A stretch of 14,728 nt of DNA from NCBI GenBank assembly GCA_021162125.1, contig JAGGZG010000120.1, forward strand, positions 1 through 14,728. Direction: 5' to 3'. The stretch is from Anaerolineae bacterium (lineage in GTDB: Bacteria > Chloroflexota > Anaerolineae > JACIWR01). Below the pieces are notes generated by a model that was not told where the DNA came from, searched no databases, and worked only from the letters and a program-made list of their open reading frames with translations. Positions within the stretch are counted from its first letter, which is position 1. Each line of letters opens with the position of its first letter. Below are positions 1 to 6,227 of this stretch, piece after piece. The position numbers and the translations under genes were made by a program.

Positions 1-79
1 GGCTTTGAGCCCCAGGCGAGGCCGGCCGCGAGCTTTTGGGAGGGTTTTCCCCAAGCTGCTGGCTTAACTTGATGCCCGT

Positions 80-101
80 GGGGCGACCGGCCGGTCGCCC
101 C
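80..101. repeat. Perfect 22-bp GC palindrome
   Basis: The sequence is a perfect inverted repeat with no loop, centred between bases 90 and 91; each arm reads GGGGCGACCGG. Symmetry stops at 79/102. A palindrome of this kind between genes is typical of a dispersed intergenic repeat family or a protein-binding site. No second copy is present in this window. Confidence 0.7.
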
Positions 102-152
102 TACAGGGTGCAAACTCGCCCCAAAAGCCCCGCCGGGCGCTAAACCGCCCGA

Positions 153-213
153 CTACGAGGTGGGAAGCCCCCTCCGGGGGCTCCAGAGGCCCGGAGGGCC
201 TTGCATCTCGTAG
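153..213. repeat. Branched (three-way junction) inverted-repeat structure
   Basis: An outer stem pairs 153-162 (CTACGAGGTG) with 204-213 (CATCTCGTAG), ten pairs with one G-U wobble. It encloses two complete hairpins: 166-172 with 176-182 (AGCCCCC/GGGGGCT, three-base loop) and 187-192 with 196-201 (AGGCCC/GGGCCT, three-base loop). The geometry is a small cloverleaf. It could be a structured RNA 3' end, a folded dispersed repeat, or repeats nested by chance. I do not recognise a named RNA family. Confidence 0.5.
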
Positions 214-234
214 CCCGAACGTGAACGTTCGGGC
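213..234. repeat. Hairpin with 10-bp perfect arms
   Basis: Bases 213-222 (GCCCGAACGT) pair with 225-234 (ACGTTCGGGC) across a two-base GA centre. It directly abuts the outer stem of the branched structure at 153-213, with base 213 shared. Confidence 0.65.
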
Positions 235-291
235 GAGACACGTCACCGACACTCTACAGGGGGACCACCGGATGAGAATTCTTAACGAGAA

Positions 292-321
292 CGGGGCTCT
301 CCCGGTTAAGGAAGAGCCCCG
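292..321 (-). terminator. Terminator-like hairpin after nfnB
   Basis: Bases 292-300 (CGGGGCTCT) pair perfectly with 313-321 (AGAGCCCCG) across a 12-base loop. The hairpin starts about 30 bases after the nfnB stop codon in the direction of transcription. On the minus strand the downstream tract is only weakly T-rich (TTCTCGTT), so this may be an imperfect intrinsic terminator or an mRNA 3'-end stabilising stem. Confidence 0.5.
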
Positions 322-350
322 CAGTCTGGTCGAGTGCATCGTTGCCCGTG

Positions 351-1802
351 CTATTCGCCTCGCAGGAAGCGGTCAATGTCGGCGGCGGCGCGTTTACCCG
401 CCCCCATCGCACTGATCACCGTCGCTGCGCCGGTGACGATGTCCCCGCCAGCCCACACGCGATCTTTGGTGGTTTTGCCCGTCTGCTCGTCGGCGACCAC
501 TGTGCCCCAGCGGGTGCGCTCCAGCCCGCCGGATTTGGTGAAGACCAGCGGGTTGGGACGGGTGCCCAGGGCCATGATCACCGTATCCACATCCATGTCA
601 AACTCTGAGCCGGGGATAGGTATTGGTCGCCGCCGGCCGCTGGCATCCGGCTCGCCCAGTTCCATGCGAATGCAGCGCATACCGGACACCCAGCCATCTT
701 GCCCGTAAATCTCCACCGGGTTGGTGAGCAGGTCGAAGATCACCCCCTCCGCCTCGGCGTTTTCCACTTCCTCGGCGCGGGCAGGCATCTCCACGCGCGA
801 GCGGCGGTAGACGATGTGCACCTCCGGCGGTTCGCTGCCCTCTTCCAGGGCGCGTATCGTGCCCAGGCGCAGGGCACAGCGGGCGGAGTCCATCGCCACG
901 TTCCCCGCTCCAATGACGGCCACCTTCTTACCCACCTTGACCGGAGTATCCCACTCCGGGAATAGGTAACCCTTCATCAGGTTAACACGGGTGAGGAACT
1001 CGTTGGCAGAATAGACACCGTTGTAGTTCTCGCCAGGGATGTTCATGAATATAGGCAGACCAGCGCCAGTGCCCAGGAACACGGCATCGTACCCTTGCTC
1101 GTTCAACAGCTCATCAATGGTGAACAGCTTGCCGATCACGGCGTTCAGGCGCAGATCCACGCCCAGGCTTTTCACGTAATTCACCTCGGCGAGGACAATA
1201 TCCTTGGGCAGACGGAACTCCGGGATGCCGTACATCAGCACCCCGCCGGGGGCATGCAGGGCCTCGAAAATGGTCACCGCGTGGCCCATGCGTGCCAGGT
1301 CGGCGGCGCAGGTGAGACCCGCCGGCCCCGCGCCGATCACGGCTATTCTCTTGCCCGTAGGCGGTGGAAGCTCGGGCGGGGTAACGCCCTGGCCCAGTTC
1401 CCAGTCGGCGACGTAACGCTCCAGGCGGCCAATAGCCACCGGCTGGCCCTTCTTGCCCAGGACACATTTGATCTCACATTGAGTCTCCTGGGGGCACACC
1501 CGGCCACAGATAGCCGGCAGGTTGTTCTTGCTTTTTAGGGCCCGCACTGCACCGGGCATGTCTCCGTTGCGCAAGGCCAGGATGAACTCCGGGATGCGCA
1601 CTTCCACCGGGCATCCCTCAACACATGGGGGCTTTTTGCATTGCAGACAACGCTCCGCTTCCTGGCGGGCTAGTTCCGCGCTATAGCCCAGGGCGACCTC
1701 GAAGAAATTCTTCCGGCGCTCCAGCGGCTCCTGGCGGGGCATCTCGTGGCGGGGGATAGCCATGCGCTCTTTTTTCGTCAGTTCCTTGGCTGGCTCCGAC
1801 AT
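351..1802 (-). CDS. nfnB: NfnB/SudA-type NADPH-dependent ferredoxin:NAD+ oxidoreductase large subunit (GltD-like)
   Basis: This 483-residue iron-sulfur flavoprotein belongs to the glutamate synthase small-subunit family. With NfnA it forms the cytoplasmic NfnAB complex, which couples ferredoxin and NADH to NADP(H) by flavin-based bifurcation. The N-terminus carries two cysteine clusters for [4Fe-4S] centres (Cys52, 55, 60, 64 and Cys99, 103, 109, 113). An FAD-binding GAGPAG follows at about 157-162, an NADPH-binding GAGNVAMD near 298-305, and a C-terminal ALGTRPNP and WAGGD flavin motif. I chose the ATG at 1802 because AAGGAG sits six bases upstream of it; an in-frame ATG at 1817 has no such site. 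It lies 53 bases after nfnA. Without glutamate synthase large-subunit genes nearby, NfnB/SudA is a better reading than GltD. Complex identity follows from pairing with nfnA; biochemistry is inferred. Confidence 0.92.
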   Translation of the reverse strand: MSEPAKELTKKERMAIPRHEMPRQEPLERRKNFFEVALGYSAELARQEAERCLQCKKPPCVEGCPVEVRIPEFILALRNGDMPGAVRALKSKNNLPAICGRVCPQETQCEIKCVLGKKGQPVAIGRLERYVADWELGQGVTPPELPPPTGKRIAVIGAGPAGLTCAADLARMGHAVTIFEALHAPGGVLMYGIPEFRLPKDIVLAEVNYVKSLGVDLRLNAVIGKLFTIDELLNEQGYDAVFLGTGAGLPIFMNIPGENYNGVYSANEFLTRVNLMKGYLFPEWDTPVKVGKKVAVIGAGNVAMDSARCALRLGTIRALEEGSEPPEVHIVYRRSRVEMPARAEEVENAEAEGVIFDLLTNPVEIYGQDGWVSGMRCIRMELGEPDASGRRRPIPIPGSEFDMDVDTVIMALGTRPNPLVFTKSGGLERTRWGTVVADEQTGKTTKDRVWAGGDIVTGAATVISAMGAGKRAAADIDRFLRGE

Positions 1803-1808
1803 GTTTAT

Positions 1809-1814
1809 CTCCTT
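1809..1814 (-). promoter_or_regulatory. nfnB Shine-Dalgarno site deciding the start
   Basis: On the minus strand AAGGAG lies six bases before the ATG at 1802. It falls inside the alternative longer reading frame, which argues for the downstream start. Confidence 0.8.
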
Positions 1815-1832
1815 CAAAGAAAACGCGATTGT

Positions 1833-1849
1833 AAGGTGCGACGCACCTT
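1833..1849 (-). repeat. Intercistronic hairpin between nfnA and nfnB
   Basis: AAGGTGCG (1833-1840) pairs with CGCACCTT (1842-1849) around a single central base, immediately after the nfnA stop codon. On the plus strand it is followed by a T-run (TTTTT at 1853-1857), but no plus-strand gene ends here. It may be a dispersed repeat or an mRNA stem that protects or attenuates the message between the two subunits. Confidence 0.6.
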
Positions 1850-1855
1850 ATCTTT

Positions 1856-2701
1856 TTACCCTTTCATACAAGCATGGCGCTCGGCCAGGAATCTCTCTTT
1901 AGCCAGCTTCTCTTCGGGCAGGTAGATGCGCTGCCGCGCCAGGAGCAGGTCCCAATCCACCTGGTGCCCATCGAATTCCGGACCGTCCACGCAGACGAAT
2001 TTGGTCTGCCCGCCAACCTCCACTCGGCAGGAGCCACACATTCCCGTGCCGTCCACCATGATGGAGTTGAGACTGACAATGGTGGTCACGCCGAAAGGTT
2101 TGGTAGTCAGGCTACAGAATTTCATCATGATTGCCGGGCCGATGGCCCAAATGTGGGCCACATCGTCTCGCTCCTCCAGCAACTCTTTGAGGGGCACCGT
2201 CACCAGAGCCTTGCGCCCGTAAGTGCCATCGTCGGTGCAAACGATGAGCTCATCGCTCACAGCGCGCATCTTATCCTCCCAGAAGAGCAGGTCTTTGGTG
2301 CGTGCACCGATGATGGAGATGATGTGATTGCCGGCTGCCCGTAGCTCGCGGGCGATGGGGTAAACCGGCGCAATGCCCACCCCACCTCCCACGCAGATCA
2401 CCGTGCCGTAATTTTCGATCTCGGTCGGCCGACCCAATGGGCCGGTCAGGCTGGCCAGCGCATCCCCTGGTTGCAGGCTACCCAGGTGCATGGTGGACTT
2501 GCCCACCTCCTGGAACACCATTGTGATGGTTCCCCGCTCCCGGTCGAAATCGGCGATGGTCAGGGGGATGCGCTCTCCCTCTTTCACGACGCGGATGACG
2601 ATGAACTGACCAGCTTTGGCCTTGTGTGCCACGTCCGGGGCGGAAACGACCATCAGTTTTGTGACGTCAGAGAAAGCCTCTTTCTCCAGAATCTCATACA
2701 C
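1856..2701 (-). CDS. nfnA: NfnA/SudB-type FAD/[2Fe-2S] oxidoreductase small subunit
   Basis: This 281-residue protein of the ferredoxin-NADP reductase superfamily is the small partner of NfnB. It begins with a beta-barrel FAD domain (the RIPLT motif corresponds to the family RxPL[TS] flavin signature). An NAD(P)-binding region with VGGGVGIAPVYP follows. A canonical C-terminal [2Fe-2S] block carries SLNSIMVDGTGMCGSCRVEV and a later FVCVDGPEFDGH, with Cys in CGSC and VCVDG positions. The TTG at 2719 opens the frame, but AAGGAGG at 2708-2714 points to the GTG at 2701 six bases downstream, giving a protein starting MYEILEKEAF, which matches the usual family start. It is the first gene of a two-gene operon with nfnB and is preceded by a candidate promoter. 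Confidence 0.92.
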   Translation of the reverse strand: MYEILEKEAFSDVTKLMVVSAPDVAHKAKAGQFIVIRVVKEGERIPLTIADFDRERGTITMVFQEVGKSTMHLGSLQPGDALASLTGPLGRPTEIENYGTVICVGGGVGIAPVYPIARELRAAGNHIISIIGARTKDLLFWEDKMRAVSDELIVCTDDGTYGRKALVTVPLKELLEERDDVAHIWAIGPAIMMKFCSLTTKPFGVTTIVSLNSIMVDGTGMCGSCRVEVGGQTKFVCVDGPEFDGHQVDWDLLLARQRIYLPEEKLAKERFLAERHACMKG

Positions 2702-2707
2702 GCTTTG

Positions 2708-2714
2708 CCTCCTT
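2708..2714 (-). promoter_or_regulatory. nfnA Shine-Dalgarno site supporting a GTG start
   Basis: AAGGAGG on the minus strand is followed by a six-base spacer (CAAAGC) and a GTG at 2699-2701. The upstream TTG at 2719 would place the site inside the coding region. Confidence 0.8.
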
Positions 2715-2775
2715 GCCAACGTTCATGAGAACCGCACAGGTGATTAAACAGCGGCGTAGACGCGCCGCACGACGC

Positions 2776-2805
2776 CAATTATATTCAGTGCAATCTGGTT
2801 CAGTG
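2776..2805 (-). promoter_or_regulatory. Candidate sigma-70-type promoter of the nfnAB operon
   Basis: On the minus strand a perfect TATAAT (2776-2781) lies 18 bases downstream of TTCACT (2800-2805, 4 of 6 matches to TTGACA). The predicted start near 2769 would give a leader of about 70 bases. The intergenic region is otherwise AT-richer than its surroundings, which fits a promoter. Confidence 0.5.
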
Positions 2806-2844
2806 AAAACAGAGCCAGACCCGATGTGCACTTTTGATCCAGGA

Positions 2845-2885
2845 CGTGAAACGAAAAACGTGATACGTGAGAGCCACGTTTCACG
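2845..2885. repeat. Inverted repeat CGTGAAACG / CGTTTCACG
   Basis: Nine-base arms at 2845-2853 and 2877-2885 flank a spacer that contains further CGTGA-like units. It sits upstream of the predicted nfn promoter. It could be a dispersed repeat or an operator; nothing in the sequence decides this. Confidence 0.5.
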
Positions 2886-2960
2886 GCTCATTGGCAGGTA
2901 AAGTAGAACCTTGCTGCGCTCCTCTCCACTTCCCATGTCACATGCTGAATGGGATGATCG

Positions 2961-3188
2961 CTATGCTCTTGGTCGTCCCAGGTTGGCTACCTGGCGCAGG
3001 ACACCCAGCACACCCAGGCCCACTTGCAGGCCGGTGCGCGGGGTGATGGAGATGACCTCAGCGCCGGACTCCACGTCCAGGTTCACGCCCGCCGATTCCG
3101 CCTCACGAACGTAGAGCCAGGCGGCCAACAGGCCAAGCAACGTCCCCGCCAAACCGCCAACGACGAATATCTTGGTTCGCGTGCTCAT
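2961..3188 (-). CDS. Small membrane-anchored protein of unknown function
   Basis: This 75-residue protein has a basic N-terminus (MSTRTK) and one hydrophobic segment at about residues 7-27, followed by a short soluble tail. I do not recognise a family. Its ATG overlaps the stop of the upstream membrane protein gene by four bases (ATGA at 3185-3188), so the two are almost certainly translationally coupled. The C-terminal half may contain an amphipathic or short second hydrophobic stretch (VGLGVLGVL). Confidence 0.65.
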   Translation of the reverse strand: MSTRTKIFVVGGLAGTLLGLLAAWLYVREAESAGVNLDVESGAEVISITPRTGLQVGLGVLGVLRQVANLGRPRA

Positions 3189-3481
3189 TCTTCCCTCCCT
3201 TTGAGCATGGCCACACTTTTGCGCGCCGCGCTACGGGCTCCTGCGCCAACGGCCACACCCGCAATCACCGGCGCAGCAATGGCATCCGCCACCCGCTTAC
3301 TCACCGCTGCTGCCTGAGCGGTCTTCTCCTGGATGATTCTCAGCGGTAGGCGAACGTTCACATCCAGCCAGCGCATACCCCGGATGGCATACACCAGCAT
3401 GGTCAACAACACCAGGAAAACGGCAAAAGCTTCAATGATGAGTAGAATAGCCGCCAGATTGCCGAAGAAGTGAATGTCCAT
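3185..3481 (-). CDS. Small membrane protein, possibly DUF948-like, unknown function
   Basis: The protein has 98 residues and begins MDIHFFGNLA. A long hydrophobic helix spans about residues 5-32, followed by a charged, probably helical cytoplasmic part and an Ala/Gly-rich stretch near 68-80. I chose the ATG at 3481 because AGGAGG lies eight bases upstream of it; an in-frame ATG at 3544 lies upstream of a likely -10 box and is unlikely to be used. It forms a coupled pair with the gene at 2961-3188. A resemblance to small single-helix DUF948-type proteins is a guess from architecture only. Confidence 0.65.
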   Translation of the reverse strand: MDIHFFGNLAAILLIIEAFAVFLVLLTMLVYAIRGMRWLDVNVRLPLRIIQEKTAQAAAVSKRVADAIAAPVIAGVAVGAGARSAARKSVAMLKGREE

Positions 3482-3489
3482 CGTCCCGC

Positions 3490-3495
3490 CCTCCT
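3490..3495 (-). promoter_or_regulatory. Shine-Dalgarno AGGAGG for the 98-residue membrane protein
   Basis: A consensus AGGAGG on the minus strand precedes the ATG at 3481 by eight bases and decides between the two possible starts. Confidence 0.8.
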
Positions 3496-3523
3496 CGATT
3501 ATCACCCACGACTCACGGGCTCT

Positions 3524-3551
3524 ATTATATCCACTTTTGTCCATCTGGCAA
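3524..3551 (-). promoter_or_regulatory. Candidate promoter of the small membrane protein operon
   Basis: On the minus strand a perfect TATAAT (3524-3529) is preceded, with 16 bases spacing, by TTGCCA (3546-3551). The expected start point lies about 35 bases upstream of the ATG at 3481. The -35 box lies just beyond the truncated end of the UroD-family pseudogene. Confidence 0.6.
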
Positions 3552-3578
3552 AATTGCCGGGCACTGCTTATCTTCAGG

Positions 3579-4285
3579 TCAAACAGGCAGGATGAACTTC
3601 CGCCACATATCCTCCGACCTCAACAGCCCGTTCTGGATACCCACGTCATCGTAGGTGTAGGCCATGTCTATCAGTCCGTCGGACGCCTCCAACACGCACG
3701 TCACGTTAGCGATGTACAGATCTGTAAAACAGTCCATGATGGCACACGGCACCCCGGGCTTGAGGATGAGGTCCATCAGGAAACGGTCAAGCCCGTACAG
3801 GCCCCACGACCACTCGAAAATGCCGCCACCTCGTAACGGACGTGGTATTCGGTCTCGTGGTTGAGGGCCAGAATTTTGTCTTTGAGGGTGCTCGCGTCCC
3901 AATGCTCAGGTCTGGCTCAGCCATCCCAGGTCTCGACCTCGGCCGCGGTCTGTGCCCCGGCCAAAGGGAAACTGGCATACTCGTCGTAAATGCTGCCGAA
4001 CGAATTGGACACCTTGCGGCGGTGAGTGCCCCAGGCGTCGAAGTAGGTGCCGTCGGGCTGCACCCGTGGCGCGGGGCCAACGTAGTCCGGGGCCACCAGG
4101 CGACAGTCCACCCCCAACAGGCACAGTACCTCCTCGTCGGTCTCCACGCCCAGGCGCTGGCGCAAGGCGGCACATACCTCCGGCACCGCCCAGAAATCGA
4201 AGGGCACCCGGTCCGATTCCTGGTGGCGAAGGGCCCCCTTCACCCGCTCGCGGGGAGTGATGGGGCCCCGCTTCCGAACGTCCAT
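3579..4285 (-). pseudogene. Broken UroD-family (MtaA/CmuA-like corrinoid methyltransferase family) gene
   Basis: The minus strand encodes the N-terminal two thirds of a uroporphyrinogen-decarboxylase-family protein. It starts MDVRKRGPITPRERVKGALR, the usual TPRERV...AL entry of this family, and continues through ESDRVPFDFW. Three lesions are visible. An in-frame TGA lies at 3917-3919, after which the same frame continues ARPEHWDASTLKDKILALNH. A one-base loss near 3829-3830 (GAGGTGGC where GAGGGTGGC restores GGGIFEW) shifts the frame. The frame ends at 3579 just after RKFILPV, where related proteins continue for roughly another third. The continuing similarity beyond each lesion shows it was one gene, now inactive. 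Anaerobic relatives transfer methyl groups to or from corrinoid proteins; its original substrate cannot be told. Confidence 0.85.
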
Positions 4286-4354
4286 AAGTGCGCCTTCAGG
4301 TGGGCCCGCAACTCGTCAACCACAGTAGGTAGCTTCACATTTCCTCACACATAA

Positions 4355-4385
4355 AAAGCTCCAGGGCTCAACGAGCAGGAGCTTT
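4355..4385 (-). terminator. Intrinsic terminator or attenuator hairpin upstream of the UroD relic
   Basis: AAAGCTCC (4355-4362) pairs with GGAGCTTT (4378-4385), and an inner GCTC/GAGC pair (4366-4369, 4373-4376) extends the stem. Read on the minus strand the stem is followed directly by a T-run (GCTTTTTATG), the classic intrinsic terminator layout. It ends about 70 bases before the UroD relic start codon. It is therefore either a leader attenuator of that gene or the terminator of a lost upstream minus-strand gene. Confidence 0.6.
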
Positions 4386-4532
4386 GTAAATTTGCATCCC
4401 CAGAGGCTCAGTTTGCTCTAGCGGGCTTGAGCTACCAGTATATACCATTTTGGCAGAAGGTGCAAGAGGCTTATGCTGGATATTACACATAAGTGGATAG
4501 GGACTTTCTGGGCGAGCATTCACGCACTGCAG

Positions 4533-4583
4533 GGACGCAGAGAACGCGGAGTTGAACCGGCCATTTTCTTTTCCTCTGCGTCC
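4533..4583. repeat. Dyad repeat of CGCAGAG type
   Basis: GGACGCAGAG (4533-4542) and CTCTGCGTCC (4574-4583) form ten-base inverted arms. The flanks continue with related units (AACGCGGAG on the left, AGCGTCTCGGCGGTGAG on the right). This is a different palindrome family from the CACGGAT repeats further right. It marks the point where the Rhs coding similarity begins. Confidence 0.6.
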
Positions 4584-4614
4584 TCAGCGTCTCGGCGGTG
4601 AGATAGGGGTAATC

Positions 4615-5706
4615 TCCAGCGCGAGTCGCTTGACAAGTGTGGATGGTGTGCCGTATACTTGGGACAACAACGGCAACCTGCTCAGCGACGGCACGCGCAC
4701 GTTCCAGTACGATTACGCCAACCGGCTCGTGCAGGTAGTGAGCGGCACCTTGACAACCGAGTTCGCATACAACGGTGACGGCCACCGCGTGTCCAAGACG
4801 GTGAACGGCACCGAGACCCGCTACACGCTGGACACCGCCATGGGCCTGGTGCAGGTGCTGGTAGAGACCACCGGCGGCGAGGCAACGGTGTACCTCTACG
4901 GCCACGGTCTATTAGCCGAGGAGGACACCGCCTGGGCCTGGCACCTGAACGACGGGCTGGGAAGTGTACGCCAACTGACCGATGGTGCGGGGCAGGTGAT
5001 GGCGGCGCAGGGGTATACGCCCTTTGGCGTCCTGCTGTGGTACGAGGGCAGCGCCGCCAGTGCCTACGGTTACACGGGTGAGCAGGAAGACGCCAGTACG
5101 GGGTTGGTGTTCCTGCGGGCGCGGTACTATGATCCGAGGACGGGGAGGTTCATCGGCAAGGACCCATTCCCCGGATATGTCCGTGAACCACAGACCCTGA
5201 ACCTGTACGTCTACGTCACCAACAATCCGCTGGGACACGTGGACTCCGCAGGATTGCAAGGGGGCATCACGGACTGGCTGTACCACGGGTCGGCGTTCAT
5301 CTCCGGGGTCGTGACCCAGTTCTCACTGGATATGACCCTCGTTCCCCAGGACGCTCCGCCCGGCAGCTACTGGCTGGAAGTCCAACCGATTGCTTTCCAG
5401 TGGGGCAGGCTGGGTGGGCGACTGGGCAGTACACTCGTCGGGCTGCTTGAGATGTGGTCCGGTGGGAACCTGATATTCGGTGGAGGACTGACGGTTGGTG
5501 GATCAACGGCAGCCCCGCCCGTGGTGGTAGTGGGGGGTGGGGAACTCGTCGCCGGGACGGCGCTGGTCGGGCACGGCACAGCAATGGTCCTTCACAACGT
5601 GGACCCGCGAAATCAGATTTACATGGCCCAGTCGAAGGTAGTTGTGGGGGACAGGAAGAGGCAGGCAACCCCGGCAGACTGCCCGACGAAGCTTTCGAGA
5701 GTCTAG
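4615..5706 (+). pseudogene. 5'-truncated Rhs/YD-repeat protein: core domain with variable C-terminal region
   Basis: The plus strand encodes the end of an Rhs protein: YD-repeat segments (ASRLTSVDGVPYTWDNNGNL, then FQYDYANRLVQV), the DGLGSVRQLTD stretch, and the Rhs-associated core signature YDPRTGRFIGKDPF (about 5128-5169) closing with NNPLGHVDSAG near 5221-5253. Past the core is an unrelated, glycine- and valine-rich tail of about 150 residues, where polymorphic Rhs proteins carry a toxin domain; no known toxin fold is evident. The frame opens upstream in a dyad repeat at a TTG without a ribosome site, so the usual long N-terminal part and secretion signal are missing. The last 20 codons overlap the zinc-ribbon gene on the other strand. 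It is most likely an orphan tip or relic, not an expressed protein. Confidence 0.82.
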
Positions 5707-6033
5707 TGGTTCATTCGCTTCCTGCTGCCGTTCGATGTCCCTGGCAGCCTTCTTGACCATCAACCTGCACCGGGGGCACTCGCCCATCTCGTCAAGAGCG
5801 AAACCGCAAATACCGCACACCACCTGTGGCTTCCCGGCCTTGCCTATCAAAGCAATGATCACCACCACCTCACGGTCGCGGTACTTCTCCAGGTGCCCAC
5901 TCAGGTCTACGTCGCCCAGTTGCCAGCCGCCGCTCTTGTTCGGATATCGCAAAGCCCCACGCAGTACGTCGGCGCCAGTCTCGGTGGCGATGGCGGCCAA
6001 TTCCTCGGCATTCGCCGGATGCGGGTCGGTCAC
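5503..6033 (-). CDS. Small zinc-ribbon protein of unknown function, 3' end overlapping Rhs
   Basis: From a GTG at 6033 the frame encodes 176 residues. Residues about 19-112 look like a real compact protein: ADVLRGALRYPNKSGGW, a beta-rich segment, and a zinc ribbon with Cys73, 76, 86 and 89 (CGIC and CPRC). A charged helix follows. Roughly the last 60 residues (below about 5700) are antisense to the Rhs reading frame and look like random readthrough, so the native 3' end was probably lost when it was joined to the Rhs relic. Upstream, the same frame continues through AQQQQQAV, a TAG at 6055-6057, and 27 more codons to two ATGs at 6133-6138. The GTG start may therefore be a remnant of a longer gene. 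Confidence 0.55.
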   Translation of the reverse strand: MTDPHPANAEELAAIATETGADVLRGALRYPNKSGGWQLGDVDLSGHLEKYRDREVVVIIALIGKAGKPQVVCGICGFALDEMGECPRCRLMVKKAARDIERQQEANEPLDSRKLRRAVCRGCLPLPVPHNYLRLGHVNLISRVHVVKDHCCAVPDQRRPGDEFPTPHYHHGRGCR

Positions 6034-6138
6034 AGCCTGCTGCTGTTGCTGTGCCTACCGCAGTGTCCTGTGAGGCAGATCGTCAGATGGTGCCAGCGCT
6101 GGGACCACCTCAAGACAACGATGCTTTTCATCCATCAT
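6034..6138 (-). pseudogene. Possible lost 5' end of the zinc-ribbon gene, interrupted by TAG
   Basis: In the same frame as the zinc-ribbon gene, ATG ATG at 6133-6138 opens 27 codons (MMDEKHRCLEVVPALAPSDD onwards) that end in TAG at 6055-6057. The frame continues AQQQQQAV directly into the downstream gene. A GAGAG motif a few bases upstream of the ATGs could serve as a ribosome site. Either this is a leader peptide, or a single substitution split one gene of about 215 codons; a CAG-to-TAG change would fit the glutamine run. Confidence 0.4.
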
Positions 6139-6158
6139 GTCAGCTCTCAAGTCCACTA

Positions 6159-6180
6159 GTGCCTGCTCTGGGGCAGGCAC
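6159..6180. terminator. Hairpin after the DUF499 gene
   Basis: GTGCCTGC (6159-6166) pairs perfectly with GCAGGCAC (6173-6180) across a six-base loop, about 50 bases beyond the DUF499 stop codon on the minus strand. No T-run follows, so it is only a weak intrinsic terminator candidate. Confidence 0.4.
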
Positions 6181-6227
6181 GGATACAGAACCCCGGAACA
6201 CCTTTTGGGCGTTATAGGGCTCCCTTT

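Larger units (their letters stand above)
1..350. other. Gene-free region rich in nested palindromes downstream of nfnB
   Basis: I see no convincing gene here: the short open frames lack family features and ribosome binding sites. The stretch instead holds a series of inverted repeats, listed separately: a perfect 22-base palindrome (80-101), a branched structure (153-213), a 10-base-arm hairpin (213-234) and a terminator-like hairpin (292-321). It follows the nfnB stop codon on the minus strand, so part of it probably forms the 3' end of the nfn transcript. The rest looks like accumulated dispersed repeats. Confidence 0.6.
4286..4620. other. Gene-free junction between UroD relic and Rhs relic
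   Basis: No supported coding sequence lies here. It contains a strong hairpin with a T-run on the minus strand (4355-4385) and an AT-richer stretch around 4386-4500. It ends in a dyad repeat of the CGCAGAG type (4533-4583). The Rhs-like reading frame becomes recognisable only from about 4615. The stretch appears to be a scar where two truncated genes were brought next to each other. Confidence 0.6.

Noticed and set aside
64..415. Short open frames around the palindrome cluster at the left edge
   Set aside because: They run through inverted repeats, lack ribosome sites and show no protein-like composition.
3482..3544. Longer version of the 98-residue membrane protein starting at 3544
   Set aside because: The extension spans a good -10 box and the Shine-Dalgarno of the downstream ATG, and would add a hydrophilic stretch before the membrane helix.
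3917..3919. TGA in the UroD relic as selenocysteine or recoded tryptophan
   Set aside because: A separate frameshift and the missing C-terminus show the gene is dead, and other genes in the window use TGA as a normal stop.
4386..4445. tRNA-like sequence on the minus strand (GTAGCTCAAGCCCGCTAGAGCA resembles a D-arm, given here only as a note)
   Set aside because: No T-arm GGTTCRA motif, anticodon stem or acceptor stem could be paired around it.
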